From contig JAQTLL010000003.1 in the NCBI GenBank assembly GCA_028714915.1, forward strand, positions 310,001 to 374,000: a DNA stretch of 64,000 nucleotides. The letters run 5' to 3'. The notes beneath the pieces are model-generated. The model was not told the DNA's origin, searched no databases, and was given only the letters and a program-made list of their open reading frames with translations. The translations under genes and the position numbers were made by a program. Origin of the DNA: Sulfuricurvum sp. GTDB lineage: Bacteria; Campylobacterota; Campylobacteria; Campylobacterales; Sulfurimonadaceae. Positions 7,945-16,540 of this stretch are shown one piece after another (the stretch's first letter is position 1; the number at the start of each line of letters is the position of its first letter).

Positions 7945-9063
7945 ATGAAAAGCTCATCACACGCTACCCTTGAAATCATTAATGGTACCTCCAAAGCTGT
8001 GTTCACGTGTAGTGGTGAATGGACCTTAAATTCTCTTGCCAACGTTGCAATGATCCTCGAATCGTATCAAGCAGTTTTACCCATTGTTTGGAATATTAGC
8101 AATATTACTGAGCTAGATTCTGCCGGGGTTGCCCTTTGGAATTTATATTCTAGAAAATTTAAAAAAGAGGGATTTACCTCTAAAATTATCGGGAGTAAAG
8201 AAGAACACCTCCGACTCTATCGCCTCCTCTATCCCCATTCACAAGAAAATACCCCTCCACCACAACAGCAGGGAGGGCTCCATACTCTAGGACGAAAAAC
8301 CCACGACTACGTGCAAGGGATTGGTTACTTTCTGGATTTTTTAGGAGAGGTCTTCATCGTCTTGCTTTACAGCTTGCGCCGCCCTTCCATCATTCGCTAT
8401 CGCTCCATTAGTTCTCATATCGTTACCGCAGGCTTTGATGCCCTCCCCATTATCGCCGTAAGCTCTTTTCTAATCGGCGTTGTGGTCGCTTTCCAAAGTG
8501 TCGTCCAGCTCCAAAAATTCGGTGCCGATATACTCATCGTTGATATGATCGGTATCTCACTCACACGTGAGCTCGCGCCCCTCATCACCGCCATTGTTAT
8601 CGCTGGGCGAAGCGGTTCAGCCTTCACGGCACAAATTGGTGCTATGAAAATGACCCAAGAGATTGATGCCATGAAAACCATGGGTTTTCATCCCTATCTC
8701 TTTTTAGTTTGGCCTCGGGTAATTGCCTTGATGATCATTTTACCTCTCTTGATATTTTTTGCAGATATTATCGGGATTTTCGGAGGAATGGTCATCGCCA
8801 ATACCCAATCGCATCTTTCCTACACCGAATTTATCAACCGTTTGCAAGGGGCATTGCCGATTAAACATTTCATTATCGGTATCGTAAAAGGACCTTTCTT
8901 CGCTGTTTTGATTGCTCTGAGCGGAACCTATCGGGGATTTCAAGTCTCCTCCAATACCGAGAGTATCGGGCGATACACCACAAAAAGCGTTGTCAACGCC
9001 ATTTTTCTCGTTATCGCGTGTGATGCCCTCTTCTCTGTTCTATTGACGGAGCTCAAACTATGA
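7945..9063 (+). CDS. mlaE: MlaE-family lipid ABC permease with N-terminal STAS domain
   Basis: 372 residues. Residues 1-100 resemble a STAS domain (WNISNITELDSAGVALWNLY), the part that is a separate protein (MlaB) in E. coli. Residues ~120-372 are the MlaE/YrbE permease with five to six hydrophobic segments and GRSGSAFTAQIGAMKMTQEI. The permease pairs with the ATPase and MCE protein encoded next to move phospholipids between inner and outer membranes. Its stop overlaps the ATPase start (ATGA). It is the first gene of a five-gene run ending in pfkA. Confidence 0.9.
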   Translation: MKSSSHATLEIINGTSKAVFTCSGEWTLNSLANVAMILESYQAVLPIVWNISNITELDSAGVALWNLYSRKFKKEGFTSKIIGSKEEHLRLYRLLYPHSQENTPPPQQQGGLHTLGRKTHDYVQGIGYFLDFLGEVFIVLLYSLRRPSIIRYRSISSHIVTAGFDALPIIAVSSFLIGVVVAFQSVVQLQKFGADILIVDMIGISLTRELAPLITAIVIAGRSGSAFTAQIGAMKMTQEIDAMKTMGFHPYLFLVWPRVIALMIILPLLIFFADIIGIFGGMVIANTQSHLSYTEFINRLQGALPIKHFIIGIVKGPFFAVLIALSGTYRGFQVSSNTESIGRYTTKSVVNAIFLVIACDALFSVLLTELKL

Positions 9064-9815
9064 ATCCTATCGTCATTGAAGCCCGTAATATTGTCACATC
9101 TTTTGGAGATACCTGTATCCACGATAATGTCAGCTGTACGATTCGAGAAAATGAAATTTATGCGCTGCTTGGTGGAAGCGGATCAGGCAAATCAACGTTG
9201 CTTCGAGAGATGATTATGTTAGAAACTCCGGCAAGTGGTTCTATTCATATTTTTGGAGAAAATATTGCGAAGCTCTCTCTCGTAGAGGCTCAAAAACTAC
9301 GCCGAAAATGGGGAGTATTGTTTCAATCAGGGGCACTTTACTCCTCTCTAACCGTCGGTGAAAATATTGCACTGCTGTACAAAGAATACACCAATCTCCC
9401 CCAAAACCTCATCCATGAACTCGTTAAACTCAAAATTGATTTGGTTGGGTTACCCTCCCACGCAATTCACCTCTATCCAAGCGAACTTAGCGGAGGGATG
9501 GTCAAACGTGCCGCTCTCGCCCGAGCCCTTGCTCTTGATCCGAAACTCTTATTTTTGGATGAACCGACTTCTGGTCTTGACCCCTTGAGTTCACGCCAGT
9601 TTGATGCGCTGATTCGACAATTACGTGATCTTCTGGGGCTGACAATTGTGCTAGTTACCCATGATTTGGATACCATACACCACATCGTAGATCGTTTCGT
9701 ATTATTGGGTGAAAAAAAGGTGATTGCGCAGGGAACGCTGAATGAAGTACTCGCTGTCAATCATCCTATCGTTGATTATTTTTTTCAAAAGGAGACTCAT
9801 GGAATCCAAGGTTAA
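9060..9815 (+). CDS. mlaF: MlaF-type lipid ABC transporter ATPase
   Basis: 251 residues. Walker A GGSGSGKST at residues 38-46, signature LSGGM, Walker B LLFLDEPTSGLDP and switch His in VTHDLDT are all present, so it should hydrolyse ATP. It powers the adjacent MlaE-type permease. Its start overlaps mlaE by 4 nt and its end overlaps the MCE gene by 17 nt, which suggests translational coupling. Confidence 0.93.
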   Translation: MNPIVIEARNIVTSFGDTCIHDNVSCTIRENEIYALLGGSGSGKSTLLREMIMLETPASGSIHIFGENIAKLSLVEAQKLRRKWGVLFQSGALYSSLTVGENIALLYKEYTNLPQNLIHELVKLKIDLVGLPSHAIHLYPSELSGGMVKRAALARALALDPKLLFLDEPTSGLDPLSSRQFDALIRQLRDLLGLTIVLVTHDLDTIHHIVDRFVLLGEKKVIAQGTLNEVLAVNHPIVDYFFQKETHGIQG

Positions 9816-10767
9816 CTACACGCTTGTAGGACTTTTTGTCCTGCTGCTGAGCGGTTTACTCATTGTTTTTGCTTTTTGGCTTGGAAAGTACAATGACGAC
9901 GAGAGTCAATACCGGCTATTCAAAGTCTATATTACTGAATCTATCTCAGGACTTGCCCCCGAAGCTGCTGTCAAATTTCACGGCGTGGATGTCGGATTGG
10001 TGGAAAAAATACAAATCAATCCCCGCAACAGCGAAGAGGTAGAACTCACCCTTAAAATCAAAAAAGAGACCCCGATTCGAACCGATTCTACCGCAACGCT
10101 TAAATTCTTCGGAATCACAGGACTGGCATTTATTGAAATAGGGGGCGGTTCAAAAAATTCACCTCTCCTCATAACATCTGATGATAATATCGCCATTATT
10201 CCCACTGCCCCCTCACTCATAAAACGTCTCGATGAAACCCTTAGCAGTGTTGTCACCAAACTCTCAGACACCCTCGATCATACCAACGCCATCATGAGTG
10301 ATAAAAACACCAAAAACTTTTCCGCAACACTGCAAAATCTAAAAATACTCTCCCAACAAATCAACAGCTACCAAGACGAAATCGATGTATTACTCAAAAA
10401 TTCGATTCAAACCGGTAAAAAGTTGGATGAAACCATGCTAAAAGTTGGAACTTCAGCCGATAAAGTGGGAAGCTCTCTGGATACCTTTAAAGTCACGATG
10501 AGAGACAGCCTCTCCCCTACCATGAAAGCATGGGCGGAAACCTCCAAAAAAAGCAATGCACTCATCGAGAAAATTGAAACTTCTATGAACCGTGGCGATT
10601 ATGATTTACAAGCTATTGCCTCCGACTCAACCGTTGAACTCAATGCCCTTTTAGTACAATCACGAACACTGCTAAGTGAGATGGAGCTCACCCTTAAATC
10701 TCTTCGTGAAAGCCCCTCTGATATACTTTTTAAAGAATCTACCCCCAACCCAGGACCAGGAGAGTAA
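9799..10767 (+). CDS. mlaD: MCE-domain lipid-binding protein (MlaD-like)
   Basis: 322 residues from ATG 9799, preceded by AAAAGGAGA. One N-terminal membrane helix (residues ~8-28, LVGLFVLLLSGLLIVFAFWL), one MCE domain (about 39-120, with VKFHGVDVGLVEKI and IRTDSTATLKFFGITGLAFI), then a long helical region (~150-300). In the family these hexamers span the periplasm and carry lipids to or from the outer membrane. It is longer than E. coli MlaD (about 180 residues), like the helical-extension MCE proteins of Campylobacterota. Confidence 0.9.
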   Translation: MESKVNYTLVGLFVLLLSGLLIVFAFWLGKYNDDESQYRLFKVYITESISGLAPEAAVKFHGVDVGLVEKIQINPRNSEEVELTLKIKKETPIRTDSTATLKFFGITGLAFIEIGGGSKNSPLLITSDDNIAIIPTAPSLIKRLDETLSSVVTKLSDTLDHTNAIMSDKNTKNFSATLQNLKILSQQINSYQDEIDVLLKNSIQTGKKLDETMLKVGTSADKVGSSLDTFKVTMRDSLSPTMKAWAETSKKSNALIEKIETSMNRGDYDLQAIASDSTVELNALLVQSRTLLSEMELTLKSLRESPSDILFKESTPNPGPGE

Positions 10768-10771
10768 TCGA

Positions 10772-11383
10772 GTGAAAACCATCTTTTTATACGCTATCAT
10801 CGCATTCATAGCAGCAGGGTGTTCAGCCCTTCGCCCATCCGTTCATGAATACACCATTCTCCCATCCACCACACCACACGTTGCGATAACTCAGCCCATC
10901 AATGCTACTCTCAAAGTCTCATCCACCCGAAGTATCCCTTCTCTCGCATCAACTCAACTTTATTACCTCAAAAATACTTCACGCATTGATGCCTATTTGT
11001 ACAGCAAGTGGTCGGATTCTCCTTCCAGTATGATTGATCGCTCTCTCACCTCGTCTCTCCAAAATCGACAGCTTTTTGCCACCCTCCTTCCCGCTACCTC
11101 AAGTGCAAGCGCTGATCTCATCTTGGAATCAGAGTTAAGTGCCTTTTACCACCGTTTTAGTGACGACTCCAAGAGTGAAGGATTTATCGATGTCACCTAT
11201 AGACTCATTGATTCAAAAACAAAAAAAATGATTGCCTCAAAACGCTTTGTTATCCTAGAACCGGCACTGTCAGCAGATGCCAAAGGGGGAGTCGATGCCC
11301 TCACAAAAGCAGTGCAGCATCTAAGTGAGAATATAACCGATTGGCTCGAAGCCGTTGGAAAGGAAAATCTATGGATAAAATAG
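10772..11383 (+). CDS. ABC-transporter auxiliary lipoprotein (PqiC/YmbA-like)
   Basis: 203 residues from a GTG at 10772, 5 nt after the mlaD stop, with CAGGAGAG upstream. The signal peptide ends in a lipobox, AAGC, so the mature Cys is lipidated. The domain (YYLKNTSRIDAYLYSKWSDS, TSSLQNRQLFATLLP) is the ABC-type transport auxiliary component family found with MCE systems, which sits at the outer membrane in PqiABC. It probably receives or passes lipid for the MlaD-like protein. It overlaps pfkA by 13 nt. Confidence 0.82.
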   Translation: MKTIFLYAIIAFIAAGCSALRPSVHEYTILPSTTPHVAITQPINATLKVSSTRSIPSLASTQLYYLKNTSRIDAYLYSKWSDSPSSMIDRSLTSSLQNRQLFATLLPATSSASADLILESELSAFYHRFSDDSKSEGFIDVTYRLIDSKTKKMIASKRFVILEPALSADAKGGVDALTKAVQHLSENITDWLEAVGKENLWIK

Positions 11384-12351
11384 CCATTCTCTGCTCAGGA
11401 GGCGATGTATCCGGAATGAATCCGGCCATCAAACGTTTCGTTGAATATTCATTTGCGAAGGGGCTAGAACCTTATTTTATCCATGGCGGATTTGAAGGGC
11501 TTATTGATGGACATATTACTCCGGCAACCTACCCTGATGTCGCAGGAATCATCACGCGTGGCGGGACCAAAATAAAATCGTCTCGATCACCCAGATTTCA
11601 CGAAGCCCGCTACCGTACTCTTGCCGCAAATAATTTAAAAGCACAGGGCATCGATAAACTGATTGTTTTGGGAGGAGATGGGAGTTTTCGGGGGATGGAA
11701 CTGTTTTATCATGAGCACCAAATCGCCTTTTGCGGTATCCCCTCCACCATCGATAATGACATCAATGGGACTGATTATTGTCTTGGGGTTAATACTGCAC
11801 TAGAAGTCATCAAAAATGCAATTGATTCCATCCGAGATACTGCTTCCTCGTTTCGACGGGCATTTGTTATCGAAACCATGGGGCGCAACTGTGGTTATCT
11901 CGCCCTTGTATCCGCAATCACTTCGGGAGCAGAGCTGTGTCTTATCCCTGAAATGAACCTCAATATAGAGGATTATAAAGGGTGTTTCGAATCTCAAATC
12001 CGCAAAGGGCGGGACTATTTTATTGTGATTGTCTCAGAGGCACTCCAAAATTCTCATGCCGTCTCACAATGGTTTGAACAAGAGCTTGGGGTTGAATCAC
12101 GGGTCAGTGTATTGGGGCATATTCAACGAGGCGGCAACCCAAGTGTCTATGATCGGCTCATGGCGTATCAATTCACCACCTATGCCATCGACGCTTTGCT
12201 AGAGGGAAAAACACACTCCATCATCTGCTACACCAAGAGCCATTTTAGTTTTAAATCCATTGATGAAGTAGCTCTGAATTCCTACCAATTAGACAAAGAA
12301 CTTCTCGCACTTGGTCATGAACAATTTGCTCCATCACAGTGTCAAATGTGA
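11371..12351 (+). CDS. pfkA: 6-phosphofructokinase
   Basis: 326 residues, start ATG 11371 after GGAAAGGAAAATCT. Phosphorylates fructose 6-phosphate in glycolysis. Visible motifs: ILCSGGDVSGMN, the nucleotide loop LGGDGSFRG, the catalytic loop GIPSTIDNDINGTD (TIDND), IETMGRNCGY and the C-terminal GHIQRGG. GGDGS in place of GGDDS favours ATP over pyrophosphate as donor. Many Campylobacterota lack this enzyme, so its presence in the last position of the Mla operon is notable. No other glycolytic gene is next to it. Confidence 0.93.
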   Translation: MDKIAILCSGGDVSGMNPAIKRFVEYSFAKGLEPYFIHGGFEGLIDGHITPATYPDVAGIITRGGTKIKSSRSPRFHEARYRTLAANNLKAQGIDKLIVLGGDGSFRGMELFYHEHQIAFCGIPSTIDNDINGTDYCLGVNTALEVIKNAIDSIRDTASSFRRAFVIETMGRNCGYLALVSAITSGAELCLIPEMNLNIEDYKGCFESQIRKGRDYFIVIVSEALQNSHAVSQWFEQELGVESRVSVLGHIQRGGNPSVYDRLMAYQFTTYAIDALLEGKTHSIICYTKSHFSFKSIDEVALNSYQLDKELLALGHEQFAPSQCQM

Positions 12352-12413
12352 TATTAGAAAATTTTTGAATACTTTAGAAAAAAAGAAGCTACAGAAGAGA
12401 GGAAAGAAAAGAA

Positions 12414-12430
12414 CCTCTCACAAGGAGAGG
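12414..12430 (-). terminator. Terminator of cytochrome c gene
   Basis: Stem CCTCTC/GAGAGG with a 5-nt loop, 13 nt past the stop. On the minus strand it is followed by TTCTTTTCTTT. It may also serve the convergent pfkA transcript. Confidence 0.5.
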
Positions 12431-12443
12431 AGATTTGAGGTAT

Positions 12444-12776
12444 TTATCCGCAAGAAGGGACGTTGCCTGAATCCGAACCGTATTCAAACAAGAAGTCACG
12501 CAAGTCTTGAGATTGCGCTTTAAAGCCATCACCATTAAACAATGGCTCGCCTTTAGTTCCAGCGTGCTTTTTAATAATATTAGCCCCACCGTTAGCAAAA
12601 AGATCTTCCCACTCATCTTGTGTATGCATAGCGGCACCTTTAGTACCATTACCATGACAATTCTTACAGGTTTTCAAGTATGCCTTTTGACCTTTTTTGA
12701 CATCAGCAGATGCAGTAGTTGCCATCATACCAACAGCTACAACGGCCGCAAGAAAAAACGAAGTTGATTTCGTCAT
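12444..12776 (-). CDS. Small monohaem cytochrome c
   Basis: 110 residues with a signal peptide (SFFLAAVVAVGMMATTASA) and one c-type haem site C37-x-x-C40-H41 (CKNCH). It is a soluble periplasmic electron carrier of the class I type; its redox partners are unknown. The start ATG follows AAAGGAAGTCTA. It is monocistronic, with its own terminator. Such small cytochromes are abundant in sulfur- and hydrogen-oxidising Campylobacterota, which suits the suggested lineage. Confidence 0.88.
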   Translation of the reverse strand: MTKSTSFFLAAVVAVGMMATTASADVKKGQKAYLKTCKNCHGNGTKGAAMHTQDEWEDLFANGGANIIKKHAGTKGEPLFNGDGFKAQSQDLRDFLFEYGSDSGNVPSCG

Positions 12777-12857
12777 TAGACTTCCTTTTATATTTTAAAT
12801 ATCAAGAGCATCATATCTCAGAAAGAATAAATGGATGATTAATAAATCACATTGACA

Positions 12858-13190
12858 TCACACTTCTTCTTCAATTGCTTCTTTAACTTTATTTGCGCGT
12901 ACTTCCAAACGAATTTTATCTTGTCGAATTTTTCGATACGCTTTATACTGAGCTTTTTTAAGCGCCTCGCCCTCAAGAGCGACTTCTGCCCCAATCTCTT
13001 CAGGGGTACAGCCCGCTTCACTCATCATCACCATTTTTAGCTCTTTTTTCGTCAAATGACGCTTTAACGACGCATACAGTTCTCTCTCGTCTTCTTCAAT
13101 CTCCACCGCAGCACAGCCATAAAGTCTAACCAAAACTTCGCGAATTGTTTTTTCTGGGTTGTAACGCAACCATAGTGAATTTTCTAACAT
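12858..13190 (-). CDS. Conserved small protein, sigma region 4-like helix-turn-helix
   Basis: 110 residues, highly charged and helical. I do not recognise a named family. The stretch LTKKELKMVMMSEAGCTPEEIGAEVALEGEALKKAQYKAYRKIRQ, spanning about residues 45-90, has the spacing of a sigma-70 region 4 helix-turn-helix (leucine-rich helix, 'TPEEI' turn, basic recognition helix). It has no other sigma domain. Its ATG overlaps the serB stop by one base (TAATG), so the two are translated together. DNA binding is an inference; a structural role is possible. Confidence 0.6.
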   Translation of the reverse strand: MLENSLWLRYNPEKTIREVLVRLYGCAAVEIEEDERELYASLKRHLTKKELKMVMMSEAGCTPEEIGAEVALEGEALKKAQYKAYRKIRQDKIRLEVRANKVKEAIEEEV

Positions 13191-13816
13191 TAAAATACCT
13201 TTGTAATAATCTGTGTGAGGTCTTTCGTATCAATAATAACATTTGCCTCTTTTTTAAGAATCTCTTTAGCACAAAAAGCCACACGTGTTCCGGCATGAGC
13301 AAACATTGAGCGATCATTTGCCCCGTCACCAATAGCCATCGTTTCCTCTTCGCTAATCCCGAAAAGTCCTTGCAGACGTTGCAGCATATCCCCCTTAGAG
13401 AAATCAAACATCATATCTCCACCGACAAGTCCTGTGAGTCTCCCCTCTTTTTCATGCAATACATTGGAAAAATCGGCATCATACCCAAGGATACTTTTTG
13501 CATGAGAAGTAGCCGAACGAAAACCGCCGCTAAAACAAACCACTTTAATCCCGCGCTCTTTTAACGCAGCAATTGTTTCGATGGCACCGGGCATATAAGG
13601 GAGGTTATGGCAAATCTTTTCAACTTTGGAAAATTCCAACCCTTTGAGCAAACCGACACGCTGTTGCAGTGACTCAAAAAAATCGAGTTCTCCGTTCATT
13701 GCCCGCTCGGTAATAGCGCTTACCTGAGAACCAATTCCCAAAGCTTCAGCAAAAAAATCGATGGTTTCACCATCCATCAACGTTGAATCAAAATCAAATA
13801 CTGCTAACTTAATCAA
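13190..13816 (-). CDS. serB: Phosphoserine phosphatase
   Basis: 208 residues, HAD superfamily. Nucleophile motif D8-F-D10-S-T-L, the CFSGGF motif II region, then KGDMLQRL and the acidic motif AIGDGANDRSMF. It releases serine from phosphoserine in the last step of serine synthesis. The start is a TTG at 13816, with AGAGGAT about 9 nt upstream; no ATG fits. It is the first gene of a two-gene unit with the small HTH-like protein and divergent from metF. Confidence 0.92.
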   Translation of the reverse strand: MIKLAVFDFDSTLMDGETIDFFAEALGIGSQVSAITERAMNGELDFFESLQQRVGLLKGLEFSKVEKICHNLPYMPGAIETIAALKERGIKVVCFSGGFRSATSHAKSILGYDADFSNVLHEKEGRLTGLVGGDMMFDFSKGDMLQRLQGLFGISEEETMAIGDGANDRSMFAHAGTRVAFCAKEILKKEANVIIDTKDLTQIITKVF

Positions 13817-13867
13817 AAGACATTATCCTCTTTGTTATAATGATGCAATTATATCCAAAGGCATCTT

Positions 13868-14770
13868 TTGTTTGAACCTTTTATCGATAAACTCCGTTAT
13901 GGTACGTATATTACCTTAGAAACTACCCCATCGCGTTCAGCACAATTTTCTCCCACCATTGAAAAAATCGCTGCTTTGGGGTTGGATAAACTCGTAGATG
14001 GATTCAGTACCACCGACAATCCGCTCGCGAAACTCAAATACAATGCCCTCTTCGCGGCTATGAAACTCCAAGAACGTTTTGGTAAACCGACGTTGGCAAC
14101 AATGAGCATGCGCGACCGCAACCGTATCGCCCTCCAATCCGATCTCCTCGGTGCCAACGAATCCAATGTCCGCGCAATCCTTGCCCTCACTGGGGACAGT
14201 GCCCACTCTTCCGATCAACCGCATGCCAAAGGGGTCTTTGAGGGAAACAGTAAGCTCCTCCTCGACATTATCACTACTCTTAACTTCGGAACCGATTTGG
14301 CGGGGCAAAAGCTCATTGCCCCAGTACAGGAAATTTACCCCTTTGCTGTTATCGATGCGTATGCCAAAAGTGCCGCAACCTTGCAGAAAAAAATGGCAAA
14401 AAAAGTCTCTCATGGCGCGATAGGAATTATCACCCAACCCGTTTATGATCTTGAAAATGCAAAAAAACTGCTAGAAATGATGGAAAATGCCAATAGCGAA
14501 AATAATGCCGATTGTGTACTTATTTTGGGTTATTTTCCGATCACAAAACTCCGAACCGCCCGATTTTTAGATGAAAATGTTCCGGGAATTTATGTCCCGA
14601 ACGCTTGGGTTGAAGCACTGGAAAAAGCTTCATTGATTAGCCCTGAAGAAGAGTACCGTGTCGGATTTGAACTCAGTAAAAACCTTTTCGAAGAGCTAAA
14701 AACCCTTCATCCAAAAATTCATATTATGACTGCCAATCAGTTTGAGTTAGCCAAGGCGATTTTGAGCTAA
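13868..14770 (+). CDS. metF: Methylenetetrahydrofolate reductase
   Basis: 300 residues. It reduces 5,10-methylene-THF to 5-methyl-THF for methionine synthesis, using FAD. The N-terminal ITLETTPSR, FSTTDNP, then NVRAILALTGDS and the late ILGYFPITKLRTARFL fit the TIM-barrel MetF family, although the sequence diverges from the enterobacterial type. The start is a TTG at 13868, with AAAGG 6 nt upstream. A TATAAT about 30 nt before it is a plausible promoter. Confidence 0.82.
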   Translation: MFEPFIDKLRYGTYITLETTPSRSAQFSPTIEKIAALGLDKLVDGFSTTDNPLAKLKYNALFAAMKLQERFGKPTLATMSMRDRNRIALQSDLLGANESNVRAILALTGDSAHSSDQPHAKGVFEGNSKLLLDIITTLNFGTDLAGQKLIAPVQEIYPFAVIDAYAKSAATLQKKMAKKVSHGAIGIITQPVYDLENAKKLLEMMENANSENNADCVLILGYFPITKLRTARFLDENVPGIYVPNAWVEALEKASLISPEEEYRVGFELSKNLFEELKTLHPKIHIMTANQFELAKAILS

Positions 14771-14781
14771 AATAGCCAATA

Positions 14782-14874
14782 CCTCGCTCCCAAGCTCCAG
14801 CTTTGGAGAGTATGGTTTTTAGTCACTATTTACCCGCTGTATGCATTCCCAACGTAAACGTTGGGAACGAGGAG
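14782..14874. repeat. Double-hairpin palindromic repeat, family B
   Basis: Left arm CCTCGCTCCCAAGCTCCAGC... and right arm ...AACGTTGGGAACGAGG are inverted versions of the same unit (CCTCGyTCCCAA). The right arm contains its own hairpin, CCCAACGTAAACGTTGGG. The last bases, GAGGAG, form the ribosome site of the next gene. This unit is unlike family A. Confidence 0.7.
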
Positions 14875-14879
14875 CATCT

Positions 14880-15170
14880 ATGAAACCGTTTATACTCTTA
14901 TTTCTTTGTCTCAATCTTATTACGTTTAGCGTTTTTGGTATTGATAAATTACTTGCACATTTACATCTTACTCGAATCAGTGAAAAAACACTCCTTGCCT
15001 TAGCAATAGCGGGCGGAAGTGTAGGAGCCGTTTTTGCTCAAAAGCTGTTTCGTCATAAAACACGTAAATTTCGGTACAGAGTGTGGATAATTTTGGCTAG
15101 TCAGTTCATTATTTTTGAAATACTTTGGTATTTTTTCCCGATACTAGTTCAGAACGTTCAAAATTTTTAA
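14880..15170 (+). CDS. DUF1294 small membrane protein
   Basis: 96 residues with three hydrophobic segments. The pattern NLITFSVFGIDKLLAHLHLTRISEKTLL, split around residues 12-40, and GGSVGAVFAQKLFRHKTRKFRY match the DUF1294 family, an inner-membrane protein of unknown function. In other bacteria DUF1294 is often fused to a cold-shock domain, absent here. The start ATG at 14880 uses GAGGAG at 14869-14874, which belongs to the preceding repeat. An in-frame ATG at 14841 lies inside the repeat and is not used. Confidence 0.85.
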   Translation: MKPFILLFLCLNLITFSVFGIDKLLAHLHLTRISEKTLLALAIAGGSVGAVFAQKLFRHKTRKFRYRVWIILASQFIIFEILWYFFPILVQNVQNF

Positions 15171-15214
15171 GGATAGCTATCAGAGTAAACAGGATTTAAA
15201 CCAAAAGGATTGAT

Positions 15215-15246
15215 TTGACCTAATTTCAGCCTCTTTTGGCTATAAT
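15215..15246 (+). promoter_or_regulatory. Promoter of serS-pflB
   Basis: TTGACC at 15215-15220 and a perfect TATAAT at 15241-15246, spaced 20 nt. In this phylum the -10 element dominates, so the long spacer is acceptable. It is followed by a 33-nt leader with an AGGA ribosome site. Confidence 0.55.
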
Positions 15247-15279
15247 CGACTCACTTTAACCTTGTAGGAATTGCACTTT

Positions 15280-16524
15280 ATGATCGATTTAAAACTTCTT
15301 CAAAAAGACTTTGATGCCACTTCAACGTCTCTCAAACGCAAAAAAGTAGATTCAGAGTTAATTGATTCTCTTAAAAATGCAAATGAAACCCTCAAAAATG
15401 CCAAACTCATCTACGAAAATGCTCAAGCTGCCCAAAACGAACGCAGTAAGCTGTTTGGTCAGTACAAAAAAGAGGGAAAGAATACCGATGAGTTAAAAAT
15501 TGAAGTGGACGCAGCAAAAGTGCAATTAATTGAATTGCTAGAAACCCAACGCATTGCCGAAGAAGCATTAGAAACAATTGCAATGCGTGTCCCAAATTTC
15601 CCCGATGCTAATGTCCCTGACGGCGAAGATGAAAATGACAATATCGAAATTAAAAAAGTGCTTACTCCTCCAACTTTTAGCTTTACCCCTAAAGAGCACT
15701 GGGAACTTGCCGAGCAAAACGGCTGGATTGATTTTGAGCGTGGAGTCAAGCTTGCCAAAAGCCGTTTTAGTGTTGTAAGCGGGATGGGGGCACGTTTGGA
15801 GCGTGCACTTATCAATTTCATGCTTGACTTTAACCGTGAGCAGGGATTTATGGAAGTGAGCGTTCCGATGCTTGTCAACCGCCGTGCGTTAGAGGGGACA
15901 GGACAGCTTCCGAAGTTTGAAGATGATTTGTTCAAAGTTGACGGAGAAGAGCTCTTTTTAATTCCCACTGCCGAAGTTCCTCTCACCAATCTCTATCAGG
16001 ATGAAATTATCAATGGAGCCGAACTTCCCATCAAAATGACGGGCTATACCTCATGTTTTCGCAAAGAGGCAGGTTCGGGCGGACGTGATGTACGCGGTAT
16101 GATTCGTCAGCATCAGTTTCACAAAGTGGAGCTTGTCTCTATCGCTCGCGCCGATCAAAGTGACGCAGTATTTGATGAAATGGTTACATGTGCTTCCAAC
16201 CTCCTTACGGCACTTGGATTACCTCATCGTCTCGTAACTCTTTGCACAGGAGATTTAGGATTTGGTGCTGCTAAAACAGTCGATTTGGAAGTATGGCTTC
16301 CGGGACAAAATACTTACCGTGAAATCAGTTCTGTTTCCAATACACGCGATTTTCAAGCCCGACGTGCCAAAATCCGCTACAAAGAAGAAGGAAAGAATCT
16401 TCTTGCTCATACGCTCAACGGTTCAAGTTTAGCGGTCGGACGGACGATGGTAGCTATTATGGAAAATTTTCAACAAGAAGACGGATCTATCATCCTACCA
16501 ACTGTATTACAAAAATACCTCTAA
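15280..16524 (+). CDS. serS: Seryl-tRNA synthetase
   Basis: 414 residues, class II synthetase. An N-terminal antiparallel coiled coil (about residues 1-110) binds tRNA; the catalytic domain carries motif 2 ([20 protein letters not shown]) and motif 3 ([17 protein letters not shown]). It charges tRNA-Ser. The ATG at 15280 is preferred over an upstream TTG at 15271, with AGGA upstream. It is followed after 16 nt by the TPR membrane protein. Confidence 0.97.
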   Translation: MIDLKLLQKDFDATSTSLKRKKVDSELIDSLKNANETLKNAKLIYENAQAAQNERSKLFGQYKKEGKNTDELKIEVDAAKVQLIELLETQRIAEEALETIAMRVPNFPDANVPDGEDENDNIEIKKVLTPPTFSFTPKEHWELAEQNGWIDFERGVKLAKSRFSVVSGMGARLERALINFMLDFNREQGFMEVSVPMLVNRRALEGTGQLPKFEDDLFKVDGEELFLIPTAEVPLTNLYQDEIINGAELPIKMTGYTSCFRKEAGSGGRDVRGMIRQHQFHKVELVSIARADQSDAVFDEMVTCASNLLTALGLPHRLVTLCTGDLGFGAAKTVDLEVWLPGQNTYREISSVSNTRDFQARRAKIRYKEEGKNLLAHTLNGSSLAVGRTMVAIMENFQQEDGSIILPTVLQKYL

Positions 16525-16540
16525 ATCCTAAAGAGAGATT

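Noticed and set aside
13897..14437. Minus-strand open frames of 97 and 166 codons
   Set aside because: Both are antisense to metF and lack plausible starts or motifs.
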